Shown: one piece after another, positions 22,104 to 33,385 of the stretch
Layout of the letters: each line of letters starts with the position of its first letter
Position numbering within the stretch: the stretch's first letter is position 1
Source of the DNA: Ancistrus triradiatus
Lineage: Eukaryota > Chordata > Actinopteri > Siluriformes > Loricariidae
Direction: 5' to 3'
Assembly (NCBI GenBank): GCA_025084515.1
Contig: JAJAGP010000774.1
Location: forward strand, 1 to 64,000
Length of the DNA stretch: 64,000 bases
Made by a program: the position numbers and the translations under genes
Notes under the pieces: generated by a model
What the model saw: only the letters and a program-made list of their open reading frames with translations
Told to the model about the DNA's origin: nothing
Databases searched by the model: none

Positions 22104-22250
22104 TCATTTACGTTTACAGCATTAAACAGAGCTTATTCAGAGCTGTAGAAGGTCGAGGATCATGCTCAAGGACCCAATAGTGGTACCTAAGGTGGGATTT
22201 GAACTCACGACCTTCTAATTCATTGTCCAAAGCCTTAACCTGACTCGCCC
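22104..22250 (-). mobile_element. SINE (tRNA-like head)
   Basis: The + strand shows inverted tail 'cgtttacagcattaaacaga', body 'ctcaaggacccaatagtggt' and box B complement 'gggatttgaactcacgacct'. It is nearly full-length and diverged. Confidence 0.7.
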
Positions 22251-25200
22251 ATCCTCAGCGTCCATCTTGCTTAATCGGGCAAGTCATTACATCATTATCA
22301 TCTAGCACATGGCCTCATCCAGAGCACAGTATTTAAAGGTTAAGAATGAAACGAGTCCATAAAAAACACTACAGGTGCTTATAATCTTGTTGCTGGATGT
22401 ATGTGCACGGGTTCAAATATTACCTCTCAGCTACCCCTGACTAAACAAAACAGGCTGCAGAAATGATGGGTGTTTACAAAAATCCCCAGTGCAGTCTCTC
22501 CTCACTGCGGCAGCCAAATGTCTTCCGTTCCCCTAAAATGGAAATGGGGTAAAAAAAAGAAAGTTTGAGCTCACAATCCAGCATTAAAAAAACCTAATCA
22601 GTCATTTTTTAGAAGCGATCCATTTGCTCTCATTTTTACCCTCTTGCCAAGTCCATTGAAAAATAAGAGAAAGCAAAAGATTTAAAGTGTAGTTTCATGT
22701 GTAATATGTTGTAACTAATGCCAGTGTTGATCAGTGCAGAGCTTTTACTCATAGGACAGCGTCACACTAAACCGTTTTCTTACTTGAGAAATGGAGTAAT
22801 AACATTCCGGATAGCATTTATTTGGCGACATAGTAGCATGTTGCCAGGTAGGAGCACACAAAGGAGCTTGTGACAAAATAGTGATATGGAACTCGTTAGT
22901 ATTTTCTTTTGGAATAGACACTGCGCAAGCCACAGGCACTTCAAGTCCTTAAAAGAAAGCACCCCATAGAGTATGCAGAAGCCAGATAGCACGGGGGCTG
23001 TAGGGTGTGACGAATCTGCAGAAAGAAATCGGAGCTGAATCAAGCAACAATGACATTTGAAAGAGCGCTAATGCTGTGCCGTTTTACCTGCTCAAGGATC
23101 TGATACCCAACAAAAAAAAGTCAAAAAGGTGTTTTACGCGATTTCTATAAATAGTTGATTTTCTGTTTTTCTAACAGCAAAATCCGTGAGGTTCATGAAA
23201 TGCAGCAGCTGGTGTTAAATTTTGAGGGAGGAGCTAACAAACTGGAAACAAGAAGTCTGAAAACTGAGCAACACTCTGTAATGGTGCCTAAACACTGGCC
23301 AGTACTTGAAGATAAATGTTGCCTCCTTTTTCTTCTGTCCCAGGTTAAAGTCTCGTACCTCCCCTCCATTGTTACGTCGGTGTCCAAAACGCCTCGCTTC
23401 CAGAACTTTGAAAGATCAAACATGGAAAGCAAAAATGGCATGCAGATTTATTGAATGACTGCACTAAAATGTGGCACTTCTCTTGGAAAATCTGTGAAAT
23501 CCATGATTTTTGAAAGACTATGTCTGTGAAATTGAGCACATTTAATGTGAATTTAGTATTGCCCTAGGTATATTGTTCTGGTAGTAGTCTTCGACCGATG
23601 CCTTTCATACCATGGTGCACTGGTTTTGAGATGTGATGCCTCATATTAGTATTCATGGTAATACCACTACACTTGTAGTGAATTGAACTGAAAGATTACT
23701 TTTGTAATATGTGGCAAGTAGGAGTAAGCGAAGGTGGGAATGAAATCTCTTGGCGAAGCTAAGCAAAAGGACAGTGTAATAAAAGATGGCCTGTAGGAAC
23801 GCTGATAAAGAGACCTTCAGTTTTATTTCGGTGCTTTATTAGGTAGAACGAGCGCTGCCGGCTAACGCGATGCGTAATTACTCTCTGAACGCGAACCACA
23901 ACTTGTGGGTGTAATGCGCATTTTTTATGGTGGCACAAACGTAACAAAGCCGCTGTTGTTCTGTTATCTGGTTCAGTAGTCGGGGAGGATATTTCAAGAA
24001 GAAAGAAAATGGCCACTTTTTTCATTTCAGTCCAAGGAAAATATTATTAGCCAGGCTCTGAATGAATTGCAGTTTGATTAGACGTAGCGGTCGGCTCTTT
24101 CCGCTGGTCTGTATCAAGCCATGCAGTAAAAGTCAGTCACAGCGACAGTTTGGTCTCTTGCAATCCTTCTTGTGGGCTCCCTGTTTTTGTGGCGTCTGGA
24201 AAGTGTGACTCGAACTCGATTTAAGTGACACGAATACACTTTAAGGGTCGATTTATGGCTGGAGGTTTTGGCCTCCTCAGGTTTGGTCAGTCTGCAAACT
24301 GGGCGTTTGCTCCTTTAATTGAGCAGCAGTGTGGCCAGGGGAGACCAGGGAGTGCGTGGGAGCGGGAGGTATTGGGGGATTCACCGTCCGTGTGCTGATG
24401 AAACCGCTGTGAAAATGCCAGGAACGTCCTTGCGTGCCTCCTGGAGGCCACATCAGTGCTGCCCCAGCTCCTCGTTGCTAAATCAGTCTGAGTCACTTCC
24501 TAGAGGCCATTTTAGTTGATTTTATCCTCGTTGCATAATTTTGTTTTGCAAAAAGCGCCGAGAATCTTTAGGAAAGCCAATGGGATGGTGCTCGTGGTGG
24601 GGATGGGGCGCTTTTATAAGTGCGTTTCGTAACCTGTTTCATAAGCTCGATCTAAAGCCAGACATGATGGATGTACAGAGGTGCAGCTTATTGCGAGGTC
24701 ACTGTCCTGTTCCGGGACGAGTTCGGCCCTCTGATGGAGTGGCTTAAAAATTGAGCCATGTCCTGTGTCGAGGCTTCAAGTGAATGACTGCGGAAACCCA
24801 CAGATTTTGACTATTTTTCTATTTTTAATCTTTCCAGAGCTCTGCAAAGACGGACACACTGTAATTCGCCCTGCATCCAGCCTGATTTGTTTTTATATTG
24901 AATGCATCATGTTTATAACAAGTAATGAGTTTGGGGTTTTTGCTCACTCTGCCAAGCTGAAATCCATTAAAATGTTTTTCGAACGGAACAATTTAGGGCC
25001 CGGAGTGGCTGCCGATGCGTTCCATCCCGTAGCACAGCGATCGGTCATGGTCTCCAGGGATCGGTGCACTTCCAACGTGTTCACTCTGTTTGATTTTTAG
25101 TGTCGTAGTCCTCGTGAGGCCTCGGCTCATCTTGCCTTGTGTATTGCAGGAAATAGGAGCTTGATTTGAACTAACAAATGCGAAGTGTGGAAGCCATTTC

Positions 25201-25261
25201 TCTTTTCAGTGCTTGCCCGATCCTTGGATTCTGCAGAACCTTGTCTACAAACATTGGGTAT
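22251..25261. other. No recognised gene; unique-looking sequence
   Basis: About 3 kb with no repeat family that I can name. A 99-codon + frame at 23155-23454 starts near an acceptor-like tract (tgtttttctaacag), but the protein has no recognisable motif. I would treat the interval as intronic or intergenic. Confidence 0.35.
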
Positions 25262-25864
25262 GTTTACATGCACCTAATAATCCGATCATAGTCTGATTTC
25301 TGCAGTTCTTCTGATTATTCAAGTGGTCATGTAAACAGCAGACTCCGATATAGAAATCAGGTTAAGAAATCCGATAAGGAGCTGGATTTTATTCCAGTAA
25401 TCAGATTACTCATAGCATGTGTATCCATACAACGATTTCTGGCACTGTTGCCAGTCAAGTCAAGTCAAATTTATTTATATAGCGCTTTTTACAACACAGA
25501 ATTGTCTCAAAGCAGCCTAGTCTAAGGTCTGCCTGTTCTACAAATTTGGCCTCTTTTTCCTGTGGACTGTGACGAGTTTTTTCTCGTGGGATCTGGCAAC
25601 CCCGGAATTAAACGCGGCATGGAATTAAAGGCAGCGAAACGGCTATCGATCACTCCTGCTTTTGAGAAAGCAGAAAATTTGAATGTTTAATATTAAAATT
25701 TGAAGTTTACATCACATCTTTCTGTGAGATTATTGGCTGGTGGCAAAGTAGAAAACCGATTATTGCCCGAGTCATGTGAATTCAGAGGTTTCCATTATCT
25801 GATTACTCAAGTGCATGTAAACTGTGATTTTCTGCAGTTACCAGATTATCAAGTGCATGTAAAC
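25262..25864. mobile_element. Inverted-repeat DNA element ('gtttacatgcac' family)
   Basis: The terminus gtttacatgcacctaataat at the left is mirrored at the right by 'ttatcaagtgcatgtaaac'. Internal copies of the same motif ('gtggtcatgtaaac', 'gtgcatgtaaac') make each end a nested palindrome. The core around 25584-25710 ('ggatctggcaaccccggaat', then 'attaaaatttgaagtttaca') recurs at 36606-36782. A fragment of the 'atatagcgctttt' repeat lies inside at 25453-25521. Transposon superfamily undetermined. Confidence 0.75.
25453..25521 (+). mobile_element. 'atatagcgctttt' repeat fragment inside DNA element
   Basis: 'gtcaagtcaagtcaaattta' followed by 'tatagcgctttttacaacac' and 'gaattgtctcaaagcagcct'. 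It is truncated to the head of the family and nested in the 25262-25864 element. Confidence 0.8.
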
Positions 25865-26429
25865 GTTTGATCCACAAACTTTGTGGTGCTCGTTTTGGTC
25901 TTCAGAACTGTCCAAATACTTCTGTATTATGTCCCTTTCTCCGTTTGATCTTTTCCGGCGTGTCCTACAACAGGGTGCATTATAAATACAACCCGTGCTG
26001 GCTCGGGTCCAAAAGGGTGACGTCTTAGCCTGGTAAATGACGCAAGTTAGCAGCGAACGCCGGTGACAAATGTGCAGTGACGGCTGGTCCTGTGAGGGTT
26101 GGAGCCTGGCTGAACCAGCAGATGGAACCATCTCAGAATGTGAAAGGTGCCTTATGTTTTCTTGATAAAGCTTTTTTTGGTCCTGTAGCCATCATAAAGG
26201 ATGATTTATGATCCTGGACGAAGGCCTTTATTTTTCTGTTCTTGTGCGCTTTTCGTGAACTAAAATGCAGAGCGATTGTTATAGCAGAGAGTGTGGTGTA
26301 GTACAGTGTGGCTACAAGTCTGTCATCCCTGGACTTTCCCTGTATTCCCCTGTATTTCCTATTGGCATGCCTTGGCGGAAATATCAGGAAAAACATAGTT
26401 TTCAAACTTAGTATTTAAATGCTATGTAT

Positions 26430-26611
26430 GGGATGTTATTTGAATAGTGTATCGTGAAAATGTAAACATTGTGATGCAATTTCTTTATCATATCGCCCAT
26501 CCCTACTTTAGACCCAAGATGTACACTGCCGAAATATCGTCTGATTATCGCTATCGTCAAAATCCAAGAAAATATCGAGATTTCATTTGTTGTCAATATT
26601 GCACACCCTTA
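26430..26611 (-). mobile_element. hAT-type terminal fragments
   Basis: Two terminal segments lie in tandem. The first ends 'atatcgcccatccctacttt'. The second (26504-26611) runs from 'tttagacccaagatgtacac' to 'tcaatattgcacacccttac'. The second is repeated in inverse orientation at 44888-44984. The octamer tactttag borders the second piece on both sides. Confidence 0.55.
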
Positions 26612-27734
26612 CTTTAGAGTAGAAACCCTGCTGAAATAACAGCAAAGACCGGCATATGTTGTGTTTTGGACACTGGTATTCTGGCCAACCATCTTTCCCA
26701 GCAGGACCGTTTGAGTTCCCCAGTTAAACCATCACCAGACTAGCACTGTCCGTCATGAACCATTTGGACCAATATGTATCATGGAACGTGTATGGTTTTC
26801 CTAGTTATCACACCCTATGCTGGCCTTTGCTGATTTTAAGTCTAGAGTATTGGAATCTACTCCTGTAGTTACAGCTAACCACATCCCAGCCAGTTATATT
26901 TTCCCTTTATATCCATGGCCTGCATTTTTTGGATGTCTGTGAAATATTTTCGGGGGCTATTTTGGCTGGACTTGTGAACGTGAACACGGCAAGGAAAAGC
27001 CTAGTTTTAGTGCTGCATCTTTTCATCTGCGAGCTCGATATGCTTTTCTCTGACATAAAATGGCAAGCACATGGTGAGATGAAGAGAATGCGTCACGTGG
27101 AAAGGTGCAATAAATATCTGTGATGGAAATGAGTACAGAGGCAGACACTATATAATAAAAACAAATTTATGTCATGCCTAAAGTTCACCGCATGGATGTT
27201 GGACGGCTTAATATACAGCCAAGTGTGTTATGTAAGCAGGATTGAGATGTTCAAGGGGAAGTGAAGCAGATTGGAACAGAAAGTAGGATAATGTGGTTTG
27301 GTTTTGTAAGTCCCAAAGTGTTCCCCCGGGCTGTTATGCTGGGACAAGCAATAATGCATTAGGGGTGTGCGATATTGACCTCCGTGATTATTTGCGTTGA
27401 TGCTGAAATAGAAATCTGCAGGACTGCAGTGTGGACAAATCATGAATTCATTATTAAGCGTCGATGCACCGGGTGTGCTTTCTCGTTCCCCTGTGTTGAT
27501 GAAATGTAATTAATTAAGGGCTAAAATGGTCACTAATGTAATTTGTCCGAAATTTGTAATGAGTAGGTTAGCTATTTAAGTGTTTTAATGTAGGCTGGTG
27601 ATAATGACTTTTATTTCACATGGAATGAAATGTCATTTGTTTACATGTAATGATGATATATGTAAGTGGTTAGAGCGAAAAGATAGGTTTAATGGGGTGG
27701 GGGAAAACTGTGCAATTGAAAGGAGGCTGTAGTT
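26612..27734. other. No gene; one short hAT-end fragment
   Basis: 'taggggtgtgcgatattgac' at about 27360 is a hAT-style terminus with no partner nearby. The remainder is unrecognised. Confidence 0.35.
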
Positions 27735-28483
27735 AGTCTGTTAGGCCGCCTCTAGCTTGGATACGAGATGAGATCTGGTTGGCCACTGGAGACAAGCAGG
27801 TTCTGTGTGGTATTCTGTGACATATTTACCCAGAGATGTTTCAGCTGGGTCTGTAGATCGTCATCCGTCACACCAGCAGTTGGGGCAGGATCGATGCGCC
27901 CACTACGAGGCCTCCATACTCGAACCCGACTGTCATAGGATATAGGACACAGGATACCACCTGTGGCTGGATGGTAGACAACGAAACTGTGGGAGTTTTC
28001 TGTGCTTGTTGGTGGATCAAACCATCCTCTCTACTAGTGGTCTGTCTGGGTCGTCCGGAAAGTATTCGACGTGTGTGTGTGTGCCCCCATAGAACCACAC
28101 CTCCTAACAGCTAGGTCAGAACAGACTAGATGGTGGGCAATTCGTCAAAATGTTTATCCTGCTTCTCTCTGTCCAAAGATGCGCCCCCATCTCAACATCT
28201 GTCCACTGGACAAAATGTCTTCGACTTCATCGTAGAGGCATGTCTGGCAATCATTGATCTCTCATCAAGAGGTATACAGCCCAAAAGTAGCCTCTGAGAG
28301 CCTTTTTATAGGGCAGCGGGGGAAGCCCTCTTGTGGCGAGACCCAGTGTCTAATCAGACCACACCTGTAATCATTTACATATCTGCCTGAGACAGAACTG
28401 CATGCCGATTTTTGCAGCAATCTTTTTTTATAGTGTATATCTTATCTATTGGTGGCCTAAGACTTCTGCACATTACTGTAGTA
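27735..28483 (-). mobile_element. Decayed Tc1-like element
   Basis: The right end 'ggtggcctaagacttctgca' is the Tc1-family terminus seen at 17938 and 19230. The interior shares wording with the relic at 12680-13330, including 'tttacccagagatgtttcag', 'tgggtctgtagatcgtcatc' and 'cgaggcctccatactcgaac'. The left end and reading frames have decayed beyond recovery. Confidence 0.5.
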
Positions 28484-28485
28484 TG

Positions 28486-29705
28486 CTCCTGTGCTTTCCC
28501 GTCTGGATGTTATGATACCAGACCAGCCTGAGCATTGTGCAGTTGAGCTGAACAGTTAAAGGTTAAGGACCCTGTTCACCTTGGTCTCTTAACCACTTAC
28601 ACTCACCGCCTACTGTATGTAGCTAGATGAATCGAGCTGTGCTGTAACCTGGAATTAAACCAGCAATGCTTATTTGGATTTGACCGATTCAAAGTAAATG
28701 GAAATAATAACAGTGTAGGATGTTACACATGGCTCTTGAATCATTTGAAAATCAATGCACCTCTGAAAAGTATTCCTTGCTCTGTTAGCTGCAGATCCAG
28801 CCGTGGAATGCGATCGTGTTCAGAGATGGTGTACAGTTGGAGATAACGAGTGTTGTAGACATGGAGTCAGTCATGTATATCAGTGGATATGCTTACAGGA
28901 ATCACAGTCGTGAGTAATTGAAGGCACCCTACCTTCTCTTAATGCTGGTGTTCTGTTCAGACTGTGGGACCATGTGAGGGTTTGAAGGCTCGGAATCGTT
29001 GCAGTATGTCGCGCTCGTTTCCTTGCGTCATTTCGTCCTATTGAACTCATTTTCTTTGCATGCTTTTAAAGAGCAGACACGTTCGTGGCCCCGGTGTCCT
29101 TTTTGTCCTCTCTCTTCCCCTCTCAGCATCTGCTTAGCATTCGATCTATGAGTCAGGCTTTTTTTTTCTGTTGTAAGGACACAGGAGGTGACAGTCAGCC
29201 TGACATCTGCTAACATGGAGCGTATTTCCAGAACCCTCTCGACATTGTTCAGATACGTCTCCAAGTCCTCGCTGAATGTCAGGTGGAGGCGGCTTGGCAT
29301 TCCTACACAGACCACCTGGGCTGAAGCTCTGGCATGTTACAGAACTTTTTGATAATGCGGATATCTGTGCATGCCAGGTGCACCCAAGACCTGGGGGATT
29401 GGAAAACAAAGCTGTAACATAAGAGGGAACTCAAAGCCCTGGCAGGTGCAAACTAGCTTTTGGGGCATGCACAAATTCAATTCTGTCAGCAGACACGGTT
29501 TCGATTGGATCCACGTTTTGAAAGCGGGTTCGACCGGCTCGTCGAGTCGCGTTTGCAAATCTTCCCGCGACGTGCAGCAAGCCTTAAGCTAATGTGCTAT
29601 ATTTATTCTGTGTTGTTTACCCAATTAATGTTTTAAATAAGGGCTTATTCAATCAAGTACTTTTATCGATTCTGTTGGTCATGTCATGCTACATATGTTC
29701 TATAC
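28486..29705. other. Unique-looking; one unrecognised minus frame
   Basis: A minus frame at 29028-29315 includes LTFSEDLETYLNNVERVLEI and looks mildly protein-like, but it has no recognised domain or convincing splice context. Otherwise empty. Confidence 0.25.
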
Positions 29706-29996
29706 TGGGGTGGCTCAGTGGGTGGCACTGCCATCTCACAGTGAGAAGGTCTGTGGAGTCTGCATGTCCTCCCCGTGTCCGCATGGGTTTACTCCGGATA
29801 CTCCGGTTTCCTCCCACAGTACGAAGAAATGCGTGTTAGGTTACTTGGTGTCTCTAAAAGTGCCCTTAGTGTGTGTGTATGTGGCCTACGATGGATTGGT
29901 GCGCTGTCTAGGGTTGTTCCTCTGCCGTCAGCTAAGCACCTGCTCTACCGCGACCCCGTCCAGGATCAAGCGGAAAAGATACTGAATGAATGAATG
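29706..29996 (+). mobile_element. tRNA-derived SINE (V-SINE-like), box B lost
   Basis: In order: box A-like 'ggtggctcagtgggtggcac', 'tctgcatgtcctccccgtgt', 'tccggtttcctcccacagta', 'gatggattggtgcgctgtct' and 'ccaggatcaagcggaaaaga', with a (gaat)n tail. The box B segment is deleted between 'agaaggtc' and 'tgtggagtct'. Three overlapping open frames here are artefacts of the repeat. Confidence 0.85.
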
Positions 29997-30082
29997 TTCT
30001 GCCCTGCCTTTATATGATATCTTTTTCAGAGGGATTCGTTTTGCAATTTGTTTGCATAAAATTGAAAATAATGTATGATATA

Positions 30083-30362
30083 TACACTATACAAGCCAAG
30101 GTGTGTAGACGCCACTTAAAACAAGTGCTCTAATACTAAAGGCAGCAGATCTCCATTAACAAACAGTGGTAGTAGAATGGAATGTGTCCATTAAAATATG
30201 ATTTGGCAACCTTGACGGAGAACGTGGTACAGAGCTCTGATTATACCTTGGAGCTTACAGTTCCAAAATCTAGGATGAAAGCAGTTGTAGCAGCAAATGG
30301 ACAAACGCCATGGTGTTGGAGGTAATTATTGGGTGTACACAAACATTTGGCTATACAGTACA
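30083..30362. mobile_element. Internally deleted Tc1-like element
   Basis: The left end is near 'atacactatacaagccaagg'. It contains 'gtggtagtagaatggaatgt' from the 5' region and 'gttccaaaatctaggatgaa' then 'agcagttgtagcagcaaatg' from the 3' coding end of a well-known fish Tc1 family. The right end is 'gtgtacacaaacatttggct'. Most of the transposase is missing. Confidence 0.65.
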
Positions 30363-30499
30363 TATTATCAAGTACATTTTTGATAGAATAGGAATTTTCT
30401 CATTGAGTTTTCATTAGCTGTGAAAATTAAGGCATTAATTAGCACCAATGATCATTCAATCTTTAGAAAATTGTAGATTAGAAACTGATTCAGTCTATT

Positions 30500-31068
30500 A
30501 GGTTTGTGCGATGTGTACTGTCTGTGATATGTCAATCGCTTTGCGAAAAAACAGGGCGTAAGGGTTCTTGTATTCGCTGCATCATGTAGCCAGCTAGGAT
30601 ACACTACTGCACCTGCCCAGTGAATGCATACAGCGTGCTAGAGTCACAAATCAAGCGTGTGTTTTGCCTAAAAGCGCATGACTGAAGTTAAAAATGAGTG
30701 AACAAACTGTGTCTGGAGACAAAATACAGATAGCAATAGCCACAAAGTCTACGTCGTTAGATTTAATTGGCTCGTCCTCACTCGCGTGGACGTGATTCAG
30801 CTTTGGAAAGATGGATGTTGCTCAAAAGACTGCAATCTGCAACCTAGGTTGGAAATCTAGCTACTAACCACTGCCAAGGTACCAGCACAAAAACACACTC
30901 AGCAAGCATTCTGCAAAAAGTGCCTTACGACTAGGAATAACCGATGGCAAGTTTATCTTGCGTTTAAATTTCCTGTGATCTCTAGTAGTCATTAGTGAGC
31001 AGTAATTAATACTCTATTAACAAGAGCAAGCTAGTGCAATATAAGACTTGTCCGAAAACATTTTGAAG
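30500..31068 (+). mobile_element. hAT-like relic, sister of 58449-59047
   Basis: It aligns over most of its length with the element at 58449-59047. Shared landmarks are 'cacaaatcaagc', 'ttaaaaatgagtg', 'aaagatggatgttgctcaaa' and 'aaggtaccagcacaaaaaca'. The part encoding the BED finger in the sister copy is deleted after 'gttgctcaaaag'. Confidence 0.75.
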
Positions 31069-32203
31069 CAGGCCGGCAGGGACAATCAGAATGTACCTGA
31101 TGCACTAACGTAATGCTGACCTCATTGACTAGTGTCTGTGCTAGTTAAGGAGAGCAGGAAACCCTCAGAAAGGAAACTCGTTTTCCAGAATGAATTATAT
31201 TCAGATTGAAGTAGGTTTTGTCTCCATCTGTTTGCACCAAATGCTTTTTAATTTAATCCCAATCACTGCTTCTTGTCGTCCATTCACCATGCTCTTAACC
31301 TTACCCGTGCAATTATTTATATAGTATTTACTAAAGCACATTTCTGGCTTTCCAATGCTGAAGTTTTAACGTCGGTGTTAATTTGAATTAGGTTGATCGT
31401 CTGCACTGGTTCCTGGCCTGCATATGGCTGCTTTCTTTGATCCAGCCACGCACTTAGCAGTAGTTGGACGGGTTTGATGCTGAACACAACACCCATTTGC
31501 AAACAGAGCCATTTCTGTGGTCTTCTTAATGTATCTTTCCACATGCTGTAGCACTTCTGAAAGCTGTATCCCAGCCAGCACATGTCGAGCAGGCTGTTAT
31601 TGCTCCGTCTTCCTCCCACAGATGATACCAACATTTCTAACCAGAGATCGCCTGTTTCTAATAGAATCCCTCCTTGTTTTCTTACCTTTCTGCACAGATG
31701 TCTGTTGGCAGTAGTATTAGAGTCTTTCCGTTGTTCTCACACTTTCACCCATCACACTCACGTGGTAGGGCACGGATTCGGCCTTGTTTCCAGATAACAG
31801 AAAATGCACACTCGTGTAATAATCTGTTGAAAGAAATCAGGCTGGATTCGTAAAGGTTTTAAGGATACTCTTAGAGAGCTCCATAATAGGAGTCAAGTGA
31901 TCTCAGAGCGACCCTGAGCAAGGAGAAGACAAAAACTTTTGTCTCAGTGAGGAGGGTTGACCTGGTTACTAGGTATGACACATTCTTTTGAAGACTATGA
32001 TTGGTTATCGCTGGTTCTCACACACACTCAAACGCATTTGCTTTAAAAAACAGGCATGGGCTATTTTCGGCCTATTTTACTCCAATCATGTTCTATGTCG
32101 GTAATTTTTGAAGCCTCCTTAATCTATTGGATAGCATACGAACTGGAGAAAATGCAGCTCCGATCTTTCCAGGTATGATTGCTGCCGTGTCTAATCTATT
32201 TAA
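31069..32203. other. No recognised feature
   Basis: Unique-looking sequence; short overlapping frames on both strands around 31320-31800 have no motif. Confidence 0.35.
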
Positions 32204-32360
32204 CTGGTGGTTAAGGTACTGGACTATGGACCAAAAGGTCCAGGGTTCAAATCCTGCCTCTGCCATAGCAAGACCCTTAACCCACAATTGAACTGTAAGA
32301 CTGTATCAATTGGAAGTCGCTCTGGATAAGGGTGTCTGCTAAATGCTGTAAATGTAAATG
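32204..32360 (+). mobile_element. SINE (tRNA-like head), short form
   Basis: Head 'ggtggttaaggtactggact', box B 'agggttcaaatcctgcctct', body 'caagacccttaacccacaat' and tail 'gctctggataagggtgtctg', ending in aaatgtaaatg. The segment between 'gccatag' and 'caagaccc' is deleted relative to 52352-52542. Confidence 0.85.
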
Positions 32361-32722
32361 TTGTTGTGCTGGGTAGGAGATGTGAGCGAATCTCTAAGAT
32401 CAGCCACAGACATTATTCCTGGATGGTCAAAGTGGTAGTTTTTGATTAACTCACTGGTATTCAGTGCCTCGTCATCTTTCTGGATTTTTCTCATCTGCCC
32501 AAGAGAACTCCTAAATCTCCTAAGTCCTCCTGTCTGTTCTGAAGTTTTTCACCTTAGGAGCTATATTCGGCTTTTAAGATGCTTTATGAATAACTTTTAT
32601 CTTTACTTGGATCTACTCCTAACTAAGAGGAATACACCCACCTTTCTAAGTTTAATTGTTTTTTATTTTTATTTTTTTTTTGTCAATTGTTGTCACTAGT
32701 ATCTACTCTTAGTACCAAGAAT

Positions 32723-33377
32723 TCGAGATGCACCGATTGCAATTTTCTTGGCCCATTCTGATTTTCTTTCTGTCTAAGAATTCTAAATGACAGCATATAG
32801 AAACATTTTGGTTCAACTTTTCTTTTAATCGAAACTTCTTCATTGCTTAAAGTTAGCTGCTGGCTTGTCTGGCTCAGCAGGGTGATGCTGTTTTAAATGT
32901 CTCATTAAATTAGTTTCAAACGTTTGCAGAATTGTTTCTTCACAGCTTGTTTACGCTATGCATGTATTACAAACAGCACGTTCTGAAGAGCTTCCACACT
33001 TAAGACATGGCTGTGTCCGAAATAAATTCTTATTCCCTCTTTAGTGTCCCTATTTCCTCATTAGTAATGCGCTATATAGAGGTAGACTATTTAGTTGACT
33101 AAGTAACACTCAGAACACATGAATTCGAGCACTGTCTTATCATGAACATGTCAGCACCGGTCTCATTAGCAAACCGGTGAGTGGTTGAGCCGTGTTTAAA
33201 GCTCCATACACACATGAAGCGAATTCAGAATTAAAGTTAAAGTCCTGTGCTGTTTATGCATGGCTGTGTTTAAGTGTAAATGTGACCGGCACAGAATCGG
33301 TTTTATGAGACTGATCGGCTGACCGCCAGTCACAGCTGGACTCTCTGAAAACCGGCCAATCAATCGGTGTATCTCTT
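32723..33377 (-). mobile_element. hAT element with BED-finger remnant
   Basis: Inverted termini are tcgagatgcaccgatt and, at the right in reverse complement, aagagatacaccgatt. The flanks ccaagaat (32715-32722) and ctaagaat (33378-33385) form an 8-bp target duplication with one mismatch. On the minus strand a broken frame reads AVCNTC and, further on, TFETNLMRHLKQHHPAE. That is the CxxC...HLxxH pattern of the BED zinc finger at the N-terminus of hAT transposases. The catalytic part is absent, so this is a deletion derivative. Confidence 0.85.
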
Positions 33378-33385
33378 CTAAGAAT

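Noticed and set aside
29686..29993. Three overlapping + frames of 70-100 codons
   Set aside because: They lie wholly within a V-SINE-like retroposon.
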